Assembly: GCF_042429765.1 (NCBI RefSeq)
Contig: NZ_JBHLZU010000030.1
Location: forward strand, 1-64,000
Reading direction: 5' to 3'
DNA from: Allokutzneria oryzae
GTDB lineage: Bacteria > Actinomycetota > Actinomycetes > Mycobacteriales > Pseudonocardiaceae
DNA length: 64,000 bases
Positions 52,187 through 61,953 of this stretch are shown here, piece by piece. Every line of letters begins with the position of its first letter. Position 1 is the stretch's first letter. The notes under the pieces were generated by a model. The model ran no database searches. It was not told the origin of the DNA and saw nothing but the letters and a program-made list of their open reading frames with translations. Both the position numbers and the translations under genes were made by a program.

Positions 52187-52609
52187 TTATCTGCGCACGA
52201 CGCCCTGCAGCTGCGCACGCAGCTCCGGCGTGAGCTGCTGACCGACGCGGTCCACGAGCAGGGTCATCTCGTAGGCGACCAGGCCGATGTCGCAGTTCGG
52301 CGCCGCCAGGACGGACAGGCAGGCGCCGTTGCTGATCGACATCAGGAACAGGTAACCCCGCTCCATCTCCACGACGGTCTGGGCGACGTTGCCTGCTTCG
52401 AAACACCGTGCCGCTCCCTGGGTAAGGCTGACCAGACCGGAAGACACCGCGGCAAGCTGTTCTCCGCGATCGCGCGGCAGGCCCTGGGACCCGGCGAGCA
52501 GCAGGCCGTCCGCCGACACCACCACGGCGTGGGCGACACCGGGAACCCTGCGCACGAAGTCAGTGATCAACCAACCGAAGGTGCCAGGCTGCTGGACCGA
52601 CTCGTTCAC
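52187..52609 (-). CDS. cvnB: Conservon roadblock/LC7 protein CvnB
   Basis: A 140-residue roadblock/LC7 protein: FGWLITDFVRRVPGVAHAVVVSADG, LLLAGSQGLP, FLMSISNGACLSVLA. It likely acts as the partner or regulator of the CvnD GTPase. GTG start overlaps the cvnA stop (GTGA). Confidence 0.95.
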   Translation of the reverse strand: MNESVQQPGTFGWLITDFVRRVPGVAHAVVVSADGLLLAGSQGLPRDRGEQLAAVSSGLVSLTQGAARCFEAGNVAQTVVEMERGYLFLMSISNGACLSVLAAPNCDIGLVAYEMTLLVDRVGQQLTPELRAQLQGVVRR

Positions 52610-55600
52610 TCCTGCTCCTCGTCCTGACGGCCGTGACCGGGGCCGGACTGCTCGGACTGGCCGCGATCGGCGGCCAGCGTGTCAATCCTGGCATGCCGCC
52701 CGCGACGCAGACCCTGCTGGAAACTCGACATCCTGCCACGGACGTTGTCCGGGGTGCGAGAGCTCTGTGGGGCCTTGGTCGCCGGAGCCTGCGGACGGGG
52801 TGCCGCCGAACCCGGGACGAGCTGGGCCTTCGGAACCCTCTTGGGCAGACCGGCCGAGGTGACGCCCTGGCTGACGGGGTTGTTCAGCAGCGCGTTCGCC
52901 GCCTCCCAACCCTCGTCACCGGGAGACTGCCACACCGACCTCGCGTCCCGCTGCGGGGTGGGTACCGGTGTCGGCTCCGGGGCGGCGGTCGCGCGGATCT
53001 CCGTCGGCTGCTCGTCCTGGCCCTGGACCGACCGCTGCCGCTTGGGCAGCGGTGCGTCGAGCTGCTGGCGCGCCGGCTGTTGGGCTGCGGGCTGCTGGAC
53101 TGCGGGCTGCTCGGCTGCGGGCTGCTCGGCGGGCGGGGCCGGAGTGGCCAGGGGCTCGTCGACGGTGGCGCTGAGCGCGGGCTCGCCGAGCGGCATCTCC
53201 CTGGGGTGCGCGGCGGGCTTGGGGTCCGCCGCCTGGAACCACTGGGAGAGGATCTCCTCGTAGATGGGCAGCCGCTCGGTCGGCGCGTCCATTTCCCGCT
53301 GGCCCCCCTTCGGCCCGGTCCCGTTGAACTCGGGCGCGGGCTGCTGCTGGTTGGCCGGGGCGTCGATCGGCAGGGCCCCGCACGAGCCGTCGAACTCGCC
53401 GTTCGGGTCCGGCCGCTCGTCCTCGTAGGACACCGGAGCGGGCTGCTCGTCGACCGGCAGCGTCGGCGGCTTGGCCGGGTCCAGCTCCCCGTCGGCCGCG
53501 ACGACCTGGATGTCCAGGTCCATCGGCTGCGCGGGCTCGGCCGAGCTCGCCGGCTCCGCGGAGGCGGCAGGCTCTGCCCGATCGCCCTGGGCGAGGGCCC
53601 TGGTCACGTCGCCGACGGTCAGCGGCGGTGTGCCGGAGACGCCGGGGTAGCTCGACGCCTGGCTCGTCTCCGCCGGGGTGTGCACGAACAGGGAGTTGGT
53701 CTGGAACTCCGGCGCGGGCTGGCTGGGCGTGCTCGGCTGGCTGGGCGTGCTCGGCTGGCTCGGGGAGCTCGGCTGGCTGGGCATGCTGGTGCTGGGCTGG
53801 GCTCCGACGGCGGGAAAGCCACCGGTGACCGGTCCGCCGAGGGTGGTGGTGCGCGGCGGCACCGGCTGCACGATGTCGGCGGGGATGACCACCAGCGCGG
53901 TGGTGCCGCCCTCGATGTCCTCGTTGGACCGCAGCTTGACCTGGACCTGGTGCCGCTTGGCCAGCCTGCCGACCACGAACAGGCCCATCCGGCGGGAGAC
54001 CGCGACGTCGACGTCCGGCGGCTCGGCGAGGCGCTGGTTGGCCTCGCGGATCTCGGCGTCGGGCATGCCGACCCCGCGGTCGGAGATCTCCACCGCGAGC
54101 TCGCCCTTGCGCGTGCGCGCCGTGCGCACCACGACCTTGGTCTGCGGGTCGGAGAACGCGGTCGCGTTGTCCAGCAGCTCGGCGACCAGGTGCACCAGGT
54201 CGTTGACCGCGCGCCCCTGGATCGCCAGGTCGGGCGCCGCGCCGACCTGGACCCTGGCGTACTGCTCGACCTCGGAGACCGCGGCGCCGACGACGTCGGA
54301 GACCGGGACCGGGCGGGTGAGCCTGCGGGTGAGGTCGTTGCCGGAGAGCACCAGCAGGTTCTCGCTGTTGCGCCGCATCCGGGTGGCGAGGTGGTCCAGC
54401 TCGAAGAGGTTGGACAGCTGGTCGGGGTCCTGCTCGTCCTGCTCCAGCCGGTCGATCAGGTTCAGCTGGCGTTCGACCAGCGCCTGGCTGCGGCGGGAGA
54501 GGTTGACGAACATCGCGTTGACGTTGTCGCGCAGGATCGCCTGCTCCGCGGCCAGCCGGACGGCCTCGCCGTGCACCGCGTCGAAGGACCGCGCCACCTG
54601 GCCGATCTCCTCGGTGGTGTGCACCGGCACCGGCGCGACGGCGATCTTGGACGCCTCCGTCGGGTTCGGCGCGGCGAGGATCTTCTCCACCGCGTCGGGC
54701 AGCTGGTGGTCGGCAACGGCGAGCGCGGTCTTGCGGAGCACGCGCAGCGGGCGCAGCAGCGAGCGGGCCACGAACAGCGCCAGGATCACCGCGAGGGCCA
54801 GTGCGCCGAGCACCAGCGCGGAGTCGCGGATCGCGTTGGTGCTGGCCGTGCTGGCCAGCGTGGAGCTGTCGTTGCGGAGCTGTTCGAGCAGCTTGGACTC
54901 GACGTCGTAGATCAGGTTCACGGTCAGCGTCGACGCGACGTCCCACTGCTCGGGGGTCGCGGTGAGCTGCTGGTTGGTCTCGGCGTTCTGCAGCGCCGAT
55001 TCCTCGATGTTGTTGGCGACGTCGACGATGAAGCCGGTCACCATGTCGTCGAAGAGCCTGCGCTGCTCCGAGGTGGCCGACTTGCGGAAGTCGTTGCGCG
55101 CGGCCTGCAGCTCGGCGTCGACGGCGAGCAGCTGGCGGAGCTGGCCGGGCGCGAACTTCTTCTGCTGCAGCGCGTCGAGCAGGATCGCCCGCTTGCGCGA
55201 GGTCTGCTCCTTGGCCCTGGCCACCGACAGCACGCTGGCCTGGAGGTTCATCAGCGCCGGGTTGTCGGTCTGGGCGAGACCGAGCTCGGTGAGCGAGAGC
55301 AGCTCGTCGATGGACTCGCTGTAGGAGCGCAGCACCGCGTCCTCGGGGTAGCGCGAGGGCTCCTGGACCGCCTGGCGGATCTTGGTGAGCCGGTCCAGCT
55401 GCTGCGCGGCGGTGTCGTAGATCGCGGCGTGGCCGGGGGCCAGCCGCGGGCTCAGCTCCTTGACCTGCTTGCGGAACTCGTCGACCGAGTCGAGCACGCG
55501 TTTGCGCTGGCGCTCCATGACGACCTGGTCGCCGTTGCGGCCGCTGGAGACGTACCGGACGGTCAGGTCGCGCTCGCGTTGCAGGTTGTGCACCAGCGTG

Positions 55601-55944
55601 GAGACGGTGCTGCTGAGCCGGACCTGGTTGGCCAGGCGCTCCAGCTTGCTGGCCGCGGCGAGGTCGGAGGTCACCCGCAGTCCGCCGAGCGCGAGGGCCG
55701 CGACGGTGGGGATCAGCAGGACGGCGAGCAGCTTGGTCCGCAGCCGCCAGTTCCGCAGCCGCCACCGCGAGGCGGGCAGGTCCTGCTCGGTGTCGGTCAC
55801 CGGCGCTCCGGGGGACGCGGCGACGGTGGTGCCCGCCTCATCTCCGTCACGCTTCGCAGCCGTCCCGTCACCCTTTTCGGGGTTTTCGGCAGGAAGGGCT
55901 TCCCCTTCTCCGGTCCGGCTGGGACCTCTCTCTCGACGCGCCAC
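52606..55944 (-). CDS. cvnA: Conservon sensor histidine kinase-like CvnA
   Basis: About 1112 residues. A cytosolic acidic N-terminus precedes TM1 (LLAVLLIPTVAALALGGL), then an extracytoplasmic nitrate-sensor-like domain of about 300 residues and TM2 (ALVLGALALAVILALFVAR). HAMP and a GHKL ATPase follow (N-box LVAELLDNATAFSDP, G1 ISDRGVGMPDAE, G2 region RMGLFVVGRLAKRH). A 380-residue Pro/Gln/Ala-rich tail ends it. GTG 55944 is chosen for GGAAGAGGAAG upstream. It acts as receptor for the conservon G-protein-like complex; signal unknown. Confidence 0.92.
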   Translation of the reverse strand: MARRERGPSRTGEGEALPAENPEKGDGTAAKRDGDEAGTTVAASPGAPVTDTEQDLPASRWRLRNWRLRTKLLAVLLIPTVAALALGGLRVTSDLAAASKLERLANQVRLSSTVSTLVHNLQRERDLTVRYVSSGRNGDQVVMERQRKRVLDSVDEFRKQVKELSPRLAPGHAAIYDTAAQQLDRLTKIRQAVQEPSRYPEDAVLRSYSESIDELLSLTELGLAQTDNPALMNLQASVLSVARAKEQTSRKRAILLDALQQKKFAPGQLRQLLAVDAELQAARNDFRKSATSEQRRLFDDMVTGFIVDVANNIEESALQNAETNQQLTATPEQWDVASTLTVNLIYDVESKLLEQLRNDSSTLASTASTNAIRDSALVLGALALAVILALFVARSLLRPLRVLRKTALAVADHQLPDAVEKILAAPNPTEASKIAVAPVPVHTTEEIGQVARSFDAVHGEAVRLAAEQAILRDNVNAMFVNLSRRSQALVERQLNLIDRLEQDEQDPDQLSNLFELDHLATRMRRNSENLLVLSGNDLTRRLTRPVPVSDVVGAAVSEVEQYARVQVGAAPDLAIQGRAVNDLVHLVAELLDNATAFSDPQTKVVVRTARTRKGELAVEISDRGVGMPDAEIREANQRLAEPPDVDVAVSRRMGLFVVGRLAKRHQVQVKLRSNEDIEGGTTALVVIPADIVQPVPPRTTTLGGPVTGGFPAVGAQPSTSMPSQPSSPSQPSTPSQPSTPSQPAPEFQTNSLFVHTPAETSQASSYPGVSGTPPLTVGDVTRALAQGDRAEPAASAEPASSAEPAQPMDLDIQVVAADGELDPAKPPTLPVDEQPAPVSYEDERPDPNGEFDGSCGALPIDAPANQQQPAPEFNGTGPKGGQREMDAPTERLPIYEEILSQWFQAADPKPAAHPREMPLGEPALSATVDEPLATPAPPAEQPAAEQPAVQQPAAQQPARQQLDAPLPKRQRSVQGQDEQPTEIRATAAPEPTPVPTPQRDARSVWQSPGDEGWEAANALLNNPVSQGVTSAGLPKRVPKAQLVPGSAAPRPQAPATKAPQSSRTPDNVRGRMSSFQQGLRRGRHARIDTLAADRGQSEQSGPGHGRQDEEQE
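53717..53788 (-). repeat. Four 18-bp tandem repeats in the cvnA tail
   Basis: Four consecutive 18-base units (consensus GGCTGGCTGGGCGTGCTC on the plus strand) encode repeated SQPSTP hexapeptides in the disordered tail of CvnA. The first two are identical; the others differ at a few bases. Length variation between strains would be expected. Confidence 0.8.
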
Positions 55945-56255
55945 CCTGGGCTTCCTCTTCCGGCAGCAGTGACTCGATCCCTCCCCGGACCGAGGTCGGA
56001 CTCGCGAATGCGGGCCGCATTGCAGCACAGTCCCAGCTACCAGCGCCAGCCTCACCAGCGCTGAACAGCGGACTTCCCCTGCGTGGGGCCACGGGTCGCT
56101 AGCCCGGAGAGCGTAGTGGTACGGACCAGCGAACGGGAAGATGAGACAGCGGACAGTGTCTGAAGTTGTGACTCTATTCCCTCATGTGGGTGGATAGCAT
56201 CGCCACGCCTTTCCGGGCATGTCACCGTGAGTTGATCAACGAACGAGGAGTCGGC
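55945..56255. other. Divergent promoter region of cvnABCD and the binding-protein gene
   Basis: About 310 bases between divergent starts. No strong inverted repeat or open frame was recognised. A ribosome site GAGGAG precedes the plus-strand ATG 56256 by about seven bases and GGAAGAGGAAG precedes cvnA. Confidence 0.5.
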
Positions 56256-57239
56256 ATGACCATCCGAGCCTTCAGGCGCGCGACCGCGCTGCTGGCCAGC
56301 GCGGTCACCCTGACCGCGGTCGGTGGCTGCGGCCTGATCTCCGGCTCCGACGAGGCCGCCGCGCCGAAGCCCGAACGGAGCACGCTGCGCATCGGTGTGC
56401 TGCCCAGCGTCGACGTCGCGCCGCTCTACCTGGCCCGCAACGAGAAGCTGTTCTCCGCGGCGGGGCTGCAGGTCGAGTTGATCGTCGTCGACGACGACAG
56501 CTCCGCGGTGCAGCAGCTGGACAGCGGGACGCTGGACGTCGCCTTCGCCAGCCACGTGACGCTGTTCCGCGCGGTGCACTCCGGCAAGGAGCTGCAGCTC
56601 CAGGGCGAGGCCTACCAGGCGGCGGAGAACACCATGGCCCTGGTGACGCTGCCCGACTCCGACTACGACACCCCGGGCGAGATCCAGAAGCCGAAGATCG
56701 CGGTGAACCACAAGGACGATCTCGGCACGCTGACGACCGAGAGCGTTTTGCAGACCGCAAACGTCGCCAAGGGCAACATCAAGTGGACGTCGATGCCGTT
56801 CTCGGACATGGTCAAGGCACTGGAGTCCAAGAGCGTCGACGCGGCCTGGATGGTCGAGCCCTGGATCACGAAAGCCCAGCGCTCCAACGGTGCGCGCGTG
56901 CTGACCGATACCGCGCGCGGCTACACCCTGGACTTCCCGATGTCCGGGTACGCCGCGAGCAAGAAGTTCGCCGACGCGAACCCCAAGACCCTCGCTGCAT
57001 TCCGCAACGTGCTCGCCAAGGCGCAGGAGCTCGGCACCAACCGGCTCGCCGTGCAGGAGGTGCTGACCGAGTACGCGGAGGTCGACGCGCAGACCGCGGG
57101 ACTGGTCTCGGTCGGCAGCTACCCGGTCTCGATCAACCCCGTCCGGCTGCAGCGGGTCGCCGACATGATGGAGACCTCGCAGCTGCTGACCAGCCGTCTC
57201 GACGTGCAGCAGCTGCTGCCTCCGGCGACGGTGTCCTAG
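56256..57239 (+). CDS. Orphan ABC substrate-binding lipoprotein, NMT1/SsuA-like
   Basis: A 327-residue lipoprotein: signal with lipobox-like GGC (VTLTAVGGC), then an NMT1/THI5/SsuA-type periplasmic-binding fold. Motifs: LRIGVLPSVDVAPLYLARNEKLF, VQQLDSGTLDVAFASHVTLF, VDAAWMVEPWITKAQR. Such proteins bind sulfonates, nitrate/taurine or pyrimidine precursors. No permease or ATPase gene is adjacent, so it must use a transporter encoded elsewhere or act as a sensor, perhaps with the divergent nitrate-sensor-type CvnA. Confidence 0.88.
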   Translation: MTIRAFRRATALLASAVTLTAVGGCGLISGSDEAAAPKPERSTLRIGVLPSVDVAPLYLARNEKLFSAAGLQVELIVVDDDSSAVQQLDSGTLDVAFASHVTLFRAVHSGKELQLQGEAYQAAENTMALVTLPDSDYDTPGEIQKPKIAVNHKDDLGTLTTESVLQTANVAKGNIKWTSMPFSDMVKALESKSVDAAWMVEPWITKAQRSNGARVLTDTARGYTLDFPMSGYAASKKFADANPKTLAAFRNVLAKAQELGTNRLAVQEVLTEYAEVDAQTAGLVSVGSYPVSINPVRLQRVADMMETSQLLTSRLDVQQLLPPATVS

Positions 57240-57285
57240 TCGTCCATATAGATAGGTGTCTTCCGTAGTTCTGGTTGTCCCCTGA

Positions 57286-57317
57286 GAGGGGCGCCCCAGG
57301 GGCATGGGGCGCCCCTC
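57286..57317. terminator. Terminator between the binding-protein gene and tctA1
   Basis: GAGGGGCGCCCC, loop AGGGGCAT, GGGGCGCCCCTC: perfect 12-bp stem between convergent genes, 47 bases after the plus-strand stop. Confidence 0.85.
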
Positions 57318-57324
57318 ACGTCGT

Positions 57325-58821
57325 TCAGGCCCGTTGCCGCGCCCGCACCTTGAGGATCACCGGAACCACGACCGCCAGCAGTGCCAGCGCGAACATCAGC
57401 TGCGCGAACGGGGTGGCGAACAGCGCGCCCGGATCGCCCTGGCTCACCAGCAGCGTCTTGAGCAGGTTGTCCTCGGCGATCGGCCCCAGGATCAGCCCGA
57501 CCACCGCGGGAACCACCGGCCAGCCGTAGCGGCGCATGGCGTAGCTGAGCACGCCGATCCCCAGCAGGATGAGCAGGCCCTGCCAGGACTGGCTGGACGC
57601 GTAGGCGCCCAGCGAGGCGCATACCAGGATTCCCGCATAGAGATAAGGACGCGGGACCTGGAGGATCTTCACCCAGATCCCGGCCAACGGCAGGTTCAGC
57701 ACCAGCAGCATCACGTTGCCGATGCACAGCGAGGCGATCAGCGTCCACACCAGTGCTGGCTGGGTGTCGAACAGCAACGGCCCCGGCTGGATGCCGTAGC
57801 TGCCGAAGGCGGAGAGCATGATCGCCGCTGTCGCGGAGGTCGGCAGGCCCAGCGTGAGCAGCGGGACCAGCACCCCTGCGACCGCGGCGTTGTTCGCCGC
57901 CTCCGGGCCGGCGACGCCCTCGATCGCACCGTTGCCGAACTCCTCCGGCCGCTTGGCCAGCTTCTTCTCCACCGCGTAGGAGAGGAAGGTGGTGACGACC
58001 GGGCCGCCCGCGGGCATGACGCCGAGCGGGAAGCCGATGAAGGTGCCGCGCAGCCACGGCTTCCACGAGCGCTTCAGGTCCTCCTTCGGCAACCACCACG
58101 TCCGGTTCACCGGGACCAGCTTCGGCGGGGAGTGCCGCAGCCGGGAGGCCACGTACAGCGTCTCCCCGACCGCGAACATGCCGACCGCGGCGATCACCAC
58201 GTCCACTCCGTTGGCCAGGTCGAACAGGCCGAAGGTGAAGCGGGGCTGGCCGGAGATCGGGTCCAGCCCGATCAGCCCGAGCGCCAGCCCCACGGTCAGC
58301 GAGGCCACCCCGCGCAGCGGTGAGGCGCCGAGCATCGCCGAGACGGTGCAGAACGCCAGCACCACCAGGGCGAAGTAGTCGGCCGAGGTCAGCGACACCG
58401 CCCAGTCCGCCATCACCGGAGCGAGCACCGCCAGCAGCACGGTGCCGATGGTGCCCGCGACGAACGAGCCGATGGCCGCCGTGGCCAGCGCCTGGGCGCC
58501 GCGCCCGAGCTTGGCCATCTTGTTGCCTTCGAGCGCGGTGATGATCGACGCCGACTCGCCGGGGGTGTTGAGCAGGATCGACGTGGTCGACCCGCCGTAC
58601 ATCCCGCCGTAGAAGACCCCGGCGAACAGGATGAACGCCGAGGTCGCGGGCACCGAGAAGGTGATCGGCAGCAGCAGCGCGACCGTCATCGCCGGCCCGA
58701 TCCCCGGCAGCACGCCGACGAGGGTGCCCAGCAGCACGCCGAGCAGGGCGAACAGCAGGCTCTCCGGAGTCAACGCCGTGGCGAAGCCCTGCATCAGGTA
58801 GTCGAATGAGCTCACCGTCAT
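57325..58821 (-). CDS. tctA: Tripartite tricarboxylate transporter permease TctA (copy 1)
   Basis: A 498-residue membrane protein with about 12 TM helices and the TctA repeat motifs GVLVGVLPGIGPAMTVALLLP-like N-terminal half and FLGLPTSATAAIML in the second half. It forms the large membrane subunit of a cation-driven, binding-protein-dependent carboxylate importer. ATG 58821 overlaps the tctB stop (ATGA). Confidence 0.95.
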   Translation of the reverse strand: MTVSSFDYLMQGFATALTPESLLFALLGVLLGTLVGVLPGIGPAMTVALLLPITFSVPATSAFILFAGVFYGGMYGGSTTSILLNTPGESASIITALEGNKMAKLGRGAQALATAAIGSFVAGTIGTVLLAVLAPVMADWAVSLTSADYFALVVLAFCTVSAMLGASPLRGVASLTVGLALGLIGLDPISGQPRFTFGLFDLANGVDVVIAAVGMFAVGETLYVASRLRHSPPKLVPVNRTWWLPKEDLKRSWKPWLRGTFIGFPLGVMPAGGPVVTTFLSYAVEKKLAKRPEEFGNGAIEGVAGPEAANNAAVAGVLVPLLTLGLPTSATAAIMLSAFGSYGIQPGPLLFDTQPALVWTLIASLCIGNVMLLVLNLPLAGIWVKILQVPRPYLYAGILVCASLGAYASSQSWQGLLILLGIGVLSYAMRRYGWPVVPAVVGLILGPIAEDNLLKTLLVSQGDPGALFATPFAQLMFALALLAVVVPVILKVRARQRA

Positions 58822-59306
58822 GTCCACATCTGGAAGGGGCCGCCGGGCAGGTACGCCCCGAGACCGAACACGAAGACCGACCACAGACCGATGGCCAGCG
58901 CGAACGAGCTGACCAGCACGACGACCCAGCGGCGGGCGCCGAGCACGGCCGCGGTGCCCGCGAACAGCGCGGTCGCCGCGAGCGGCCAGCCGATCGGCTC
59001 GATCAGCAGCGCGTGCACCGCGAACAGGGCGATCACCACGAACATCGCCCGCCAGTCGGTCCCGCGGTCCGGATCGACGTCCTCACCGTCCTCCGGCGGC
59101 GCAGTCCGCCCGCGCAGCACCTGCACCGCGAGCAGCGCGGCGACCACTATCAGCAGACCGCCGACGAGGTAGGGGAACAACCGCGGCCCTGCCGTCGCGG
59201 CGCTGGGTGGCACCACGATGGCCGGGGTCTGGACGAGCACGTAGACGCCGAGGGCCGCGAGCAGCCCGACGAGCACGAGCTCGCCCCTGAAGCGCAGCGA
59301 TGGCAC
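58818..59306 (-). CDS. tctB: Tripartite tricarboxylate transporter small subunit TctB (copy 1)
   Basis: A 162-residue membrane protein with four TM helices and the conserved loop GPRLFPYLVGGLL; EPIGWPLAATALF near the C-terminal half. GTG 59306 directly follows the tctC stop. It partners TctA. Confidence 0.92.
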   Translation of the reverse strand: MPSLRFRGELVLVGLLAALGVYVLVQTPAIVVPPSAATAGPRLFPYLVGGLLIVVAALLAVQVLRGRTAPPEDGEDVDPDRGTDWRAMFVVIALFAVHALLIEPIGWPLAATALFAGTAAVLGARRWVVVLVSSFALAIGLWSVFVFGLGAYLPGGPFQMWT

Positions 59307-60287
59307 TTACTTCACCAAGCCGATCTCTCGGAGCACCTTGCGCGCTGCAGCGTCCTCGCTCTCGATGTAGCTGTCGAACTCGGGACCGGTGAGGAAGGCG
59401 TCGTCCCAGTCCTTGGCCTTGAGGGTCTGCTTCCACGCCGCGGAGGAGTGCATCTTGGTGACCGCGTCGACCAGCCGCTTCTTGGCGTCCTCGCTGAGCC
59501 CCGGCCGGGCGACGACACCGCGCCAGTTGAGGTAGCTGAGCCCGATGCCCTGCTCGGTCAGCGTCTTGACCTCCGGCATCAGCTTCGAGCGCTGGGACCC
59601 GGACACCGCGATCGCGCGCAGCTTGCCAGCCTTGATGTGCTCGGAGTACTCGGTGATGCCGGAGATGCCCGCCTTGGCCTCGCCGGAGAGCAGCCGGGCG
59701 ACCGACTCGCCGCCGCCCGCGTTGGGCAGGTACGTCAACTGCGCGGGGTCGATGCCGACGCGGTCGGCGATCAGCCCTGCCAGGATGTGGTCGACGTCGG
59801 CGACGTAGCCACCGGTGATCACCGTGCCCCTGGGGTCGGCGCGCCACGCGGTGAGGAACTGTTCGAGGTTGCGGTACGGGGTCTCGGCGGGGACGACCAG
59901 CGCGAGGCTCTCACCGGTCAGCCTAGCGATCGGCGTGGTGTCCTTCAGTGTCTTCTCGGACTTGTTGTTGATGATGCCGGCGACCATGACCTTGCCCATC
60001 TGCATGAGCAGGTCGTCGTCTCTTTCACCGACGAGCTTGTTCAGCCCGGCGACTCCGCCCGGTCCTTCGAGATTGAAAACCTGCACACCGGTCGCGAGTT
60101 TTTCTCGCTGTAGTACGTCCTGGAGCGCCTGTGCGGTCTGGTGCCAACCGCCACCGGGTTTCGCGGGGACCATGATGCGCAGCCCGTCAATGGTGGAGTC
60201 ACCCCCGCCCTGGGAACCGGTGCACCCCGCGAGGAGGCTGCTCGCTGCGAGAAGGGAGACGACAAGGAACTGGCGGCGGCGGGTCAC
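59307..60287 (-). CDS. tctC: Tripartite tricarboxylate transporter binding protein TctC (copy 1)
   Basis: A 326-residue TctC/BugD-type binding lipoprotein: signal with lipobox LAGC, then LRIMVPAKPGGGWHQTAQALQD, FNLEGPGGVAGLNKLVG and LNWRGVVARPGL. It captures citrate or another carboxylate and delivers it to TctAB. GTG 60287 has AAGGAAG six bases upstream. It is first gene of the tctCBA operon; the roughly 150-base AT-richer gap upstream holds the promoter. Confidence 0.92.
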   Translation of the reverse strand: MTRRRQFLVVSLLAASSLLAGCTGSQGGGDSTIDGLRIMVPAKPGGGWHQTAQALQDVLQREKLATGVQVFNLEGPGGVAGLNKLVGERDDDLLMQMGKVMVAGIINNKSEKTLKDTTPIARLTGESLALVVPAETPYRNLEQFLTAWRADPRGTVITGGYVADVDHILAGLIADRVGIDPAQLTYLPNAGGGESVARLLSGEAKAGISGITEYSEHIKAGKLRAIAVSGSQRSKLMPEVKTLTEQGIGLSYLNWRGVVARPGLSEDAKKRLVDAVTKMHSSAAWKQTLKAKDWDDAFLTGPEFDSYIESEDAAARKVLREIGLVK

Positions 60288-60441
60288 TGGCGACTTCCTT
60301 AAGTGGGACTTGAGGTCAACGACGCGCGAACTTTCCACAACAAATCGGAAAAACTCGACGCGACGTCGCGCATCCCAGCACAACACGACCAGTCGCCGCA
60401 CTTCCGGCACGAACATTCGGGTGATTCAGAAATCAATATTG

Positions 60442-61953
60442 CTAATTGGATTGACTGGCGCCACGTGCGCGGTTTCGCGCTCTCACGCGCAGAATCAGCG
60501 GAAGCACCACGGCCAGCACCGCCAGCCCAAACATGATCTTCGAAAACGCACTCGACAGCAAGACGCCGGCGTCGCCCTGACTGATCTGCAGGGCCTTGCG
60601 CAGGTTCTCCTCGGCGACCGGCCCGAGGATCAGGCCGAGCACCGCGGGCGCGACCGGCCAGCCGTAGCGGCGCATGGCGAAGCCGAGCGCGCCGATCACC
60701 ACCAGGACGAGCAGCCCGGCCGTGGACTGGCTGGAGGCGAACGCGCCGAGCGAGGCGCACACCAGGATGCCGCCGTAGAGGTACGGGCGCGGGATCTGCA
60801 GCAGCTTCACCCAGATCCCGGCCAGCGGCAGGTTCAGCACCAGCAGCAGCACGTTGCCCAGGTAGAGCGAGGCGATCAGGGCCCAGACGAGCTCGGGCTT
60901 GGTGTCGAACAGCAGCGGGCCGGGCTGGATGCCGTAGCTGGTGAACGCGGCCAGCATCACCGCCGCGGTCGCTGACGTGGGAAGCCCCAGCGTCAGCAGT
61001 GGCACCAGGACCCCGGCGGCGGCGGCGTTGTTGGCCGCCTCGGGACCGGCGACACCCTCGATCGCGCCCTTGCCGAACTCGTTGTTCTTGCCCGCCAGCT
61101 TTCGCTCGGCCGCGTAGGACAGGAACGTGGTCACGTCAGCGCCACCCGCGGGGACCGCGCCGATCGGGAAGCCGATGAACGTGCCGCGCAGCCACGGCTT
61201 CCACGAGCGCTTCAGGTCGGCCTTGGGCAGGCCCCACGTCCTGCTCACCGGGATGACGTGCACCGGACCGTGCCGCAGCCGCGAAGCCACGTAGATCGCC
61301 TCGCCGACCGCGAACAGCCCGACCGCGGCGATCACCACCGGGATGCCGCGGTTGAGCTCGTCGATGCCCATGGCGAAGCGGGACTGGCCGGTGAGGTTGT
61401 CGATGCCGATCAGACCGAGGTACAGCCCGACCGCGAGCGAGGCGATCCCGCGCAGCGGCGAGCTGCCCAGCATCGCCGCGACGGTGCAGAACGCCAGAAC
61501 GGTCAGCGCGAAGTAGTCGGCCGAGGTCAGCGAGGTGGCCCAGTCCGCGACCGGCACCGCGACCAGCGACAGCAGCAGCGTGCCGATGGTGCCCGCGACG
61601 AACGAGCCGATGGCGGCGGTCGCCAGCGCCTGGGCGCCACGGCCCGCTCTGGCCATCTTGTTGCCTTCGAGAGCGGTCACGATGGACGCCGACTCGCCGG
61701 GGGTGTTGAGCAGGATCGAGGTGGTCGACCCGCCGTACATCCCGCCGTAGTAGATGCCGGCGAACATGATCAGCGCGGCGGCGGGCGGGACCGTGAAGGT
61801 GATCGGCAGCAGCAGCGCGACCGTCATCGCGGGCCCGATCCCCGGCAGCACGCCGACGAGGGTGCCCAGCAGCACGCCGATGAAGGCGAAGAGCAGGTTC
61901 TGCGGGCTCAGCGCGCTGGCGAAGCCTTCGAGGAGGAGATCAAGCGAACCCAT
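60442..61953 (-). CDS. tctA: Tripartite tricarboxylate transporter permease TctA (copy 2)
   Basis: A 503-residue paralogue of copy 1, near-identical in many stretches (GVLPGIGPAMTVALLLPITF, GGMYGGSTTSILLNTPGESASI, KRSWKPWLRGTFIGFP). Starts ATG 61953, overlapping tctB2 by 14 bases. The second half reads AGVLVPLLTLGLPTSATAA. It has all conserved segments and no disruption. Confidence 0.95.
   Translation of the reverse strand: MGSLDLLLEGFASALSPQNLLFAFIGVLLGTLVGVLPGIGPAMTVALLLPITFTVPPAAALIMFAGIYYGGMYGGSTTSILLNTPGESASIVTALEGNKMARAGRGAQALATAAIGSFVAGTIGTLLLSLVAVPVADWATSLTSADYFALTVLAFCTVAAMLGSSPLRGIASLAVGLYLGLIGIDNLTGQSRFAMGIDELNRGIPVVIAAVGLFAVGEAIYVASRLRHGPVHVIPVSRTWGLPKADLKRSWKPWLRGTFIGFPIGAVPAGGADVTTFLSYAAERKLAGKNNEFGKGAIEGVAGPEAANNAAAAGVLVPLLTLGLPTSATAAVMLAAFTSYGIQPGPLLFDTKPELVWALIASLYLGNVLLLVLNLPLAGIWVKLLQIPRPYLYGGILVCASLGAFASSQSTAGLLVLVVIGALGFAMRRYGWPVAPAVLGLILGPVAEENLRKALQISQGDAGVLLSSAFSKIMFGLAVLAVVLPLILRVRARNRARGASQSN

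Noticed and set aside
52633..56064. Very long open frame antisense to cvnA, and similar long antisense frames over most genes
   Set aside because: High-GC genomes produce long antisense frames; the opposite strand carries clear conserved domains and the antisense products are Arg/Pro/Gly-rich without motifs.
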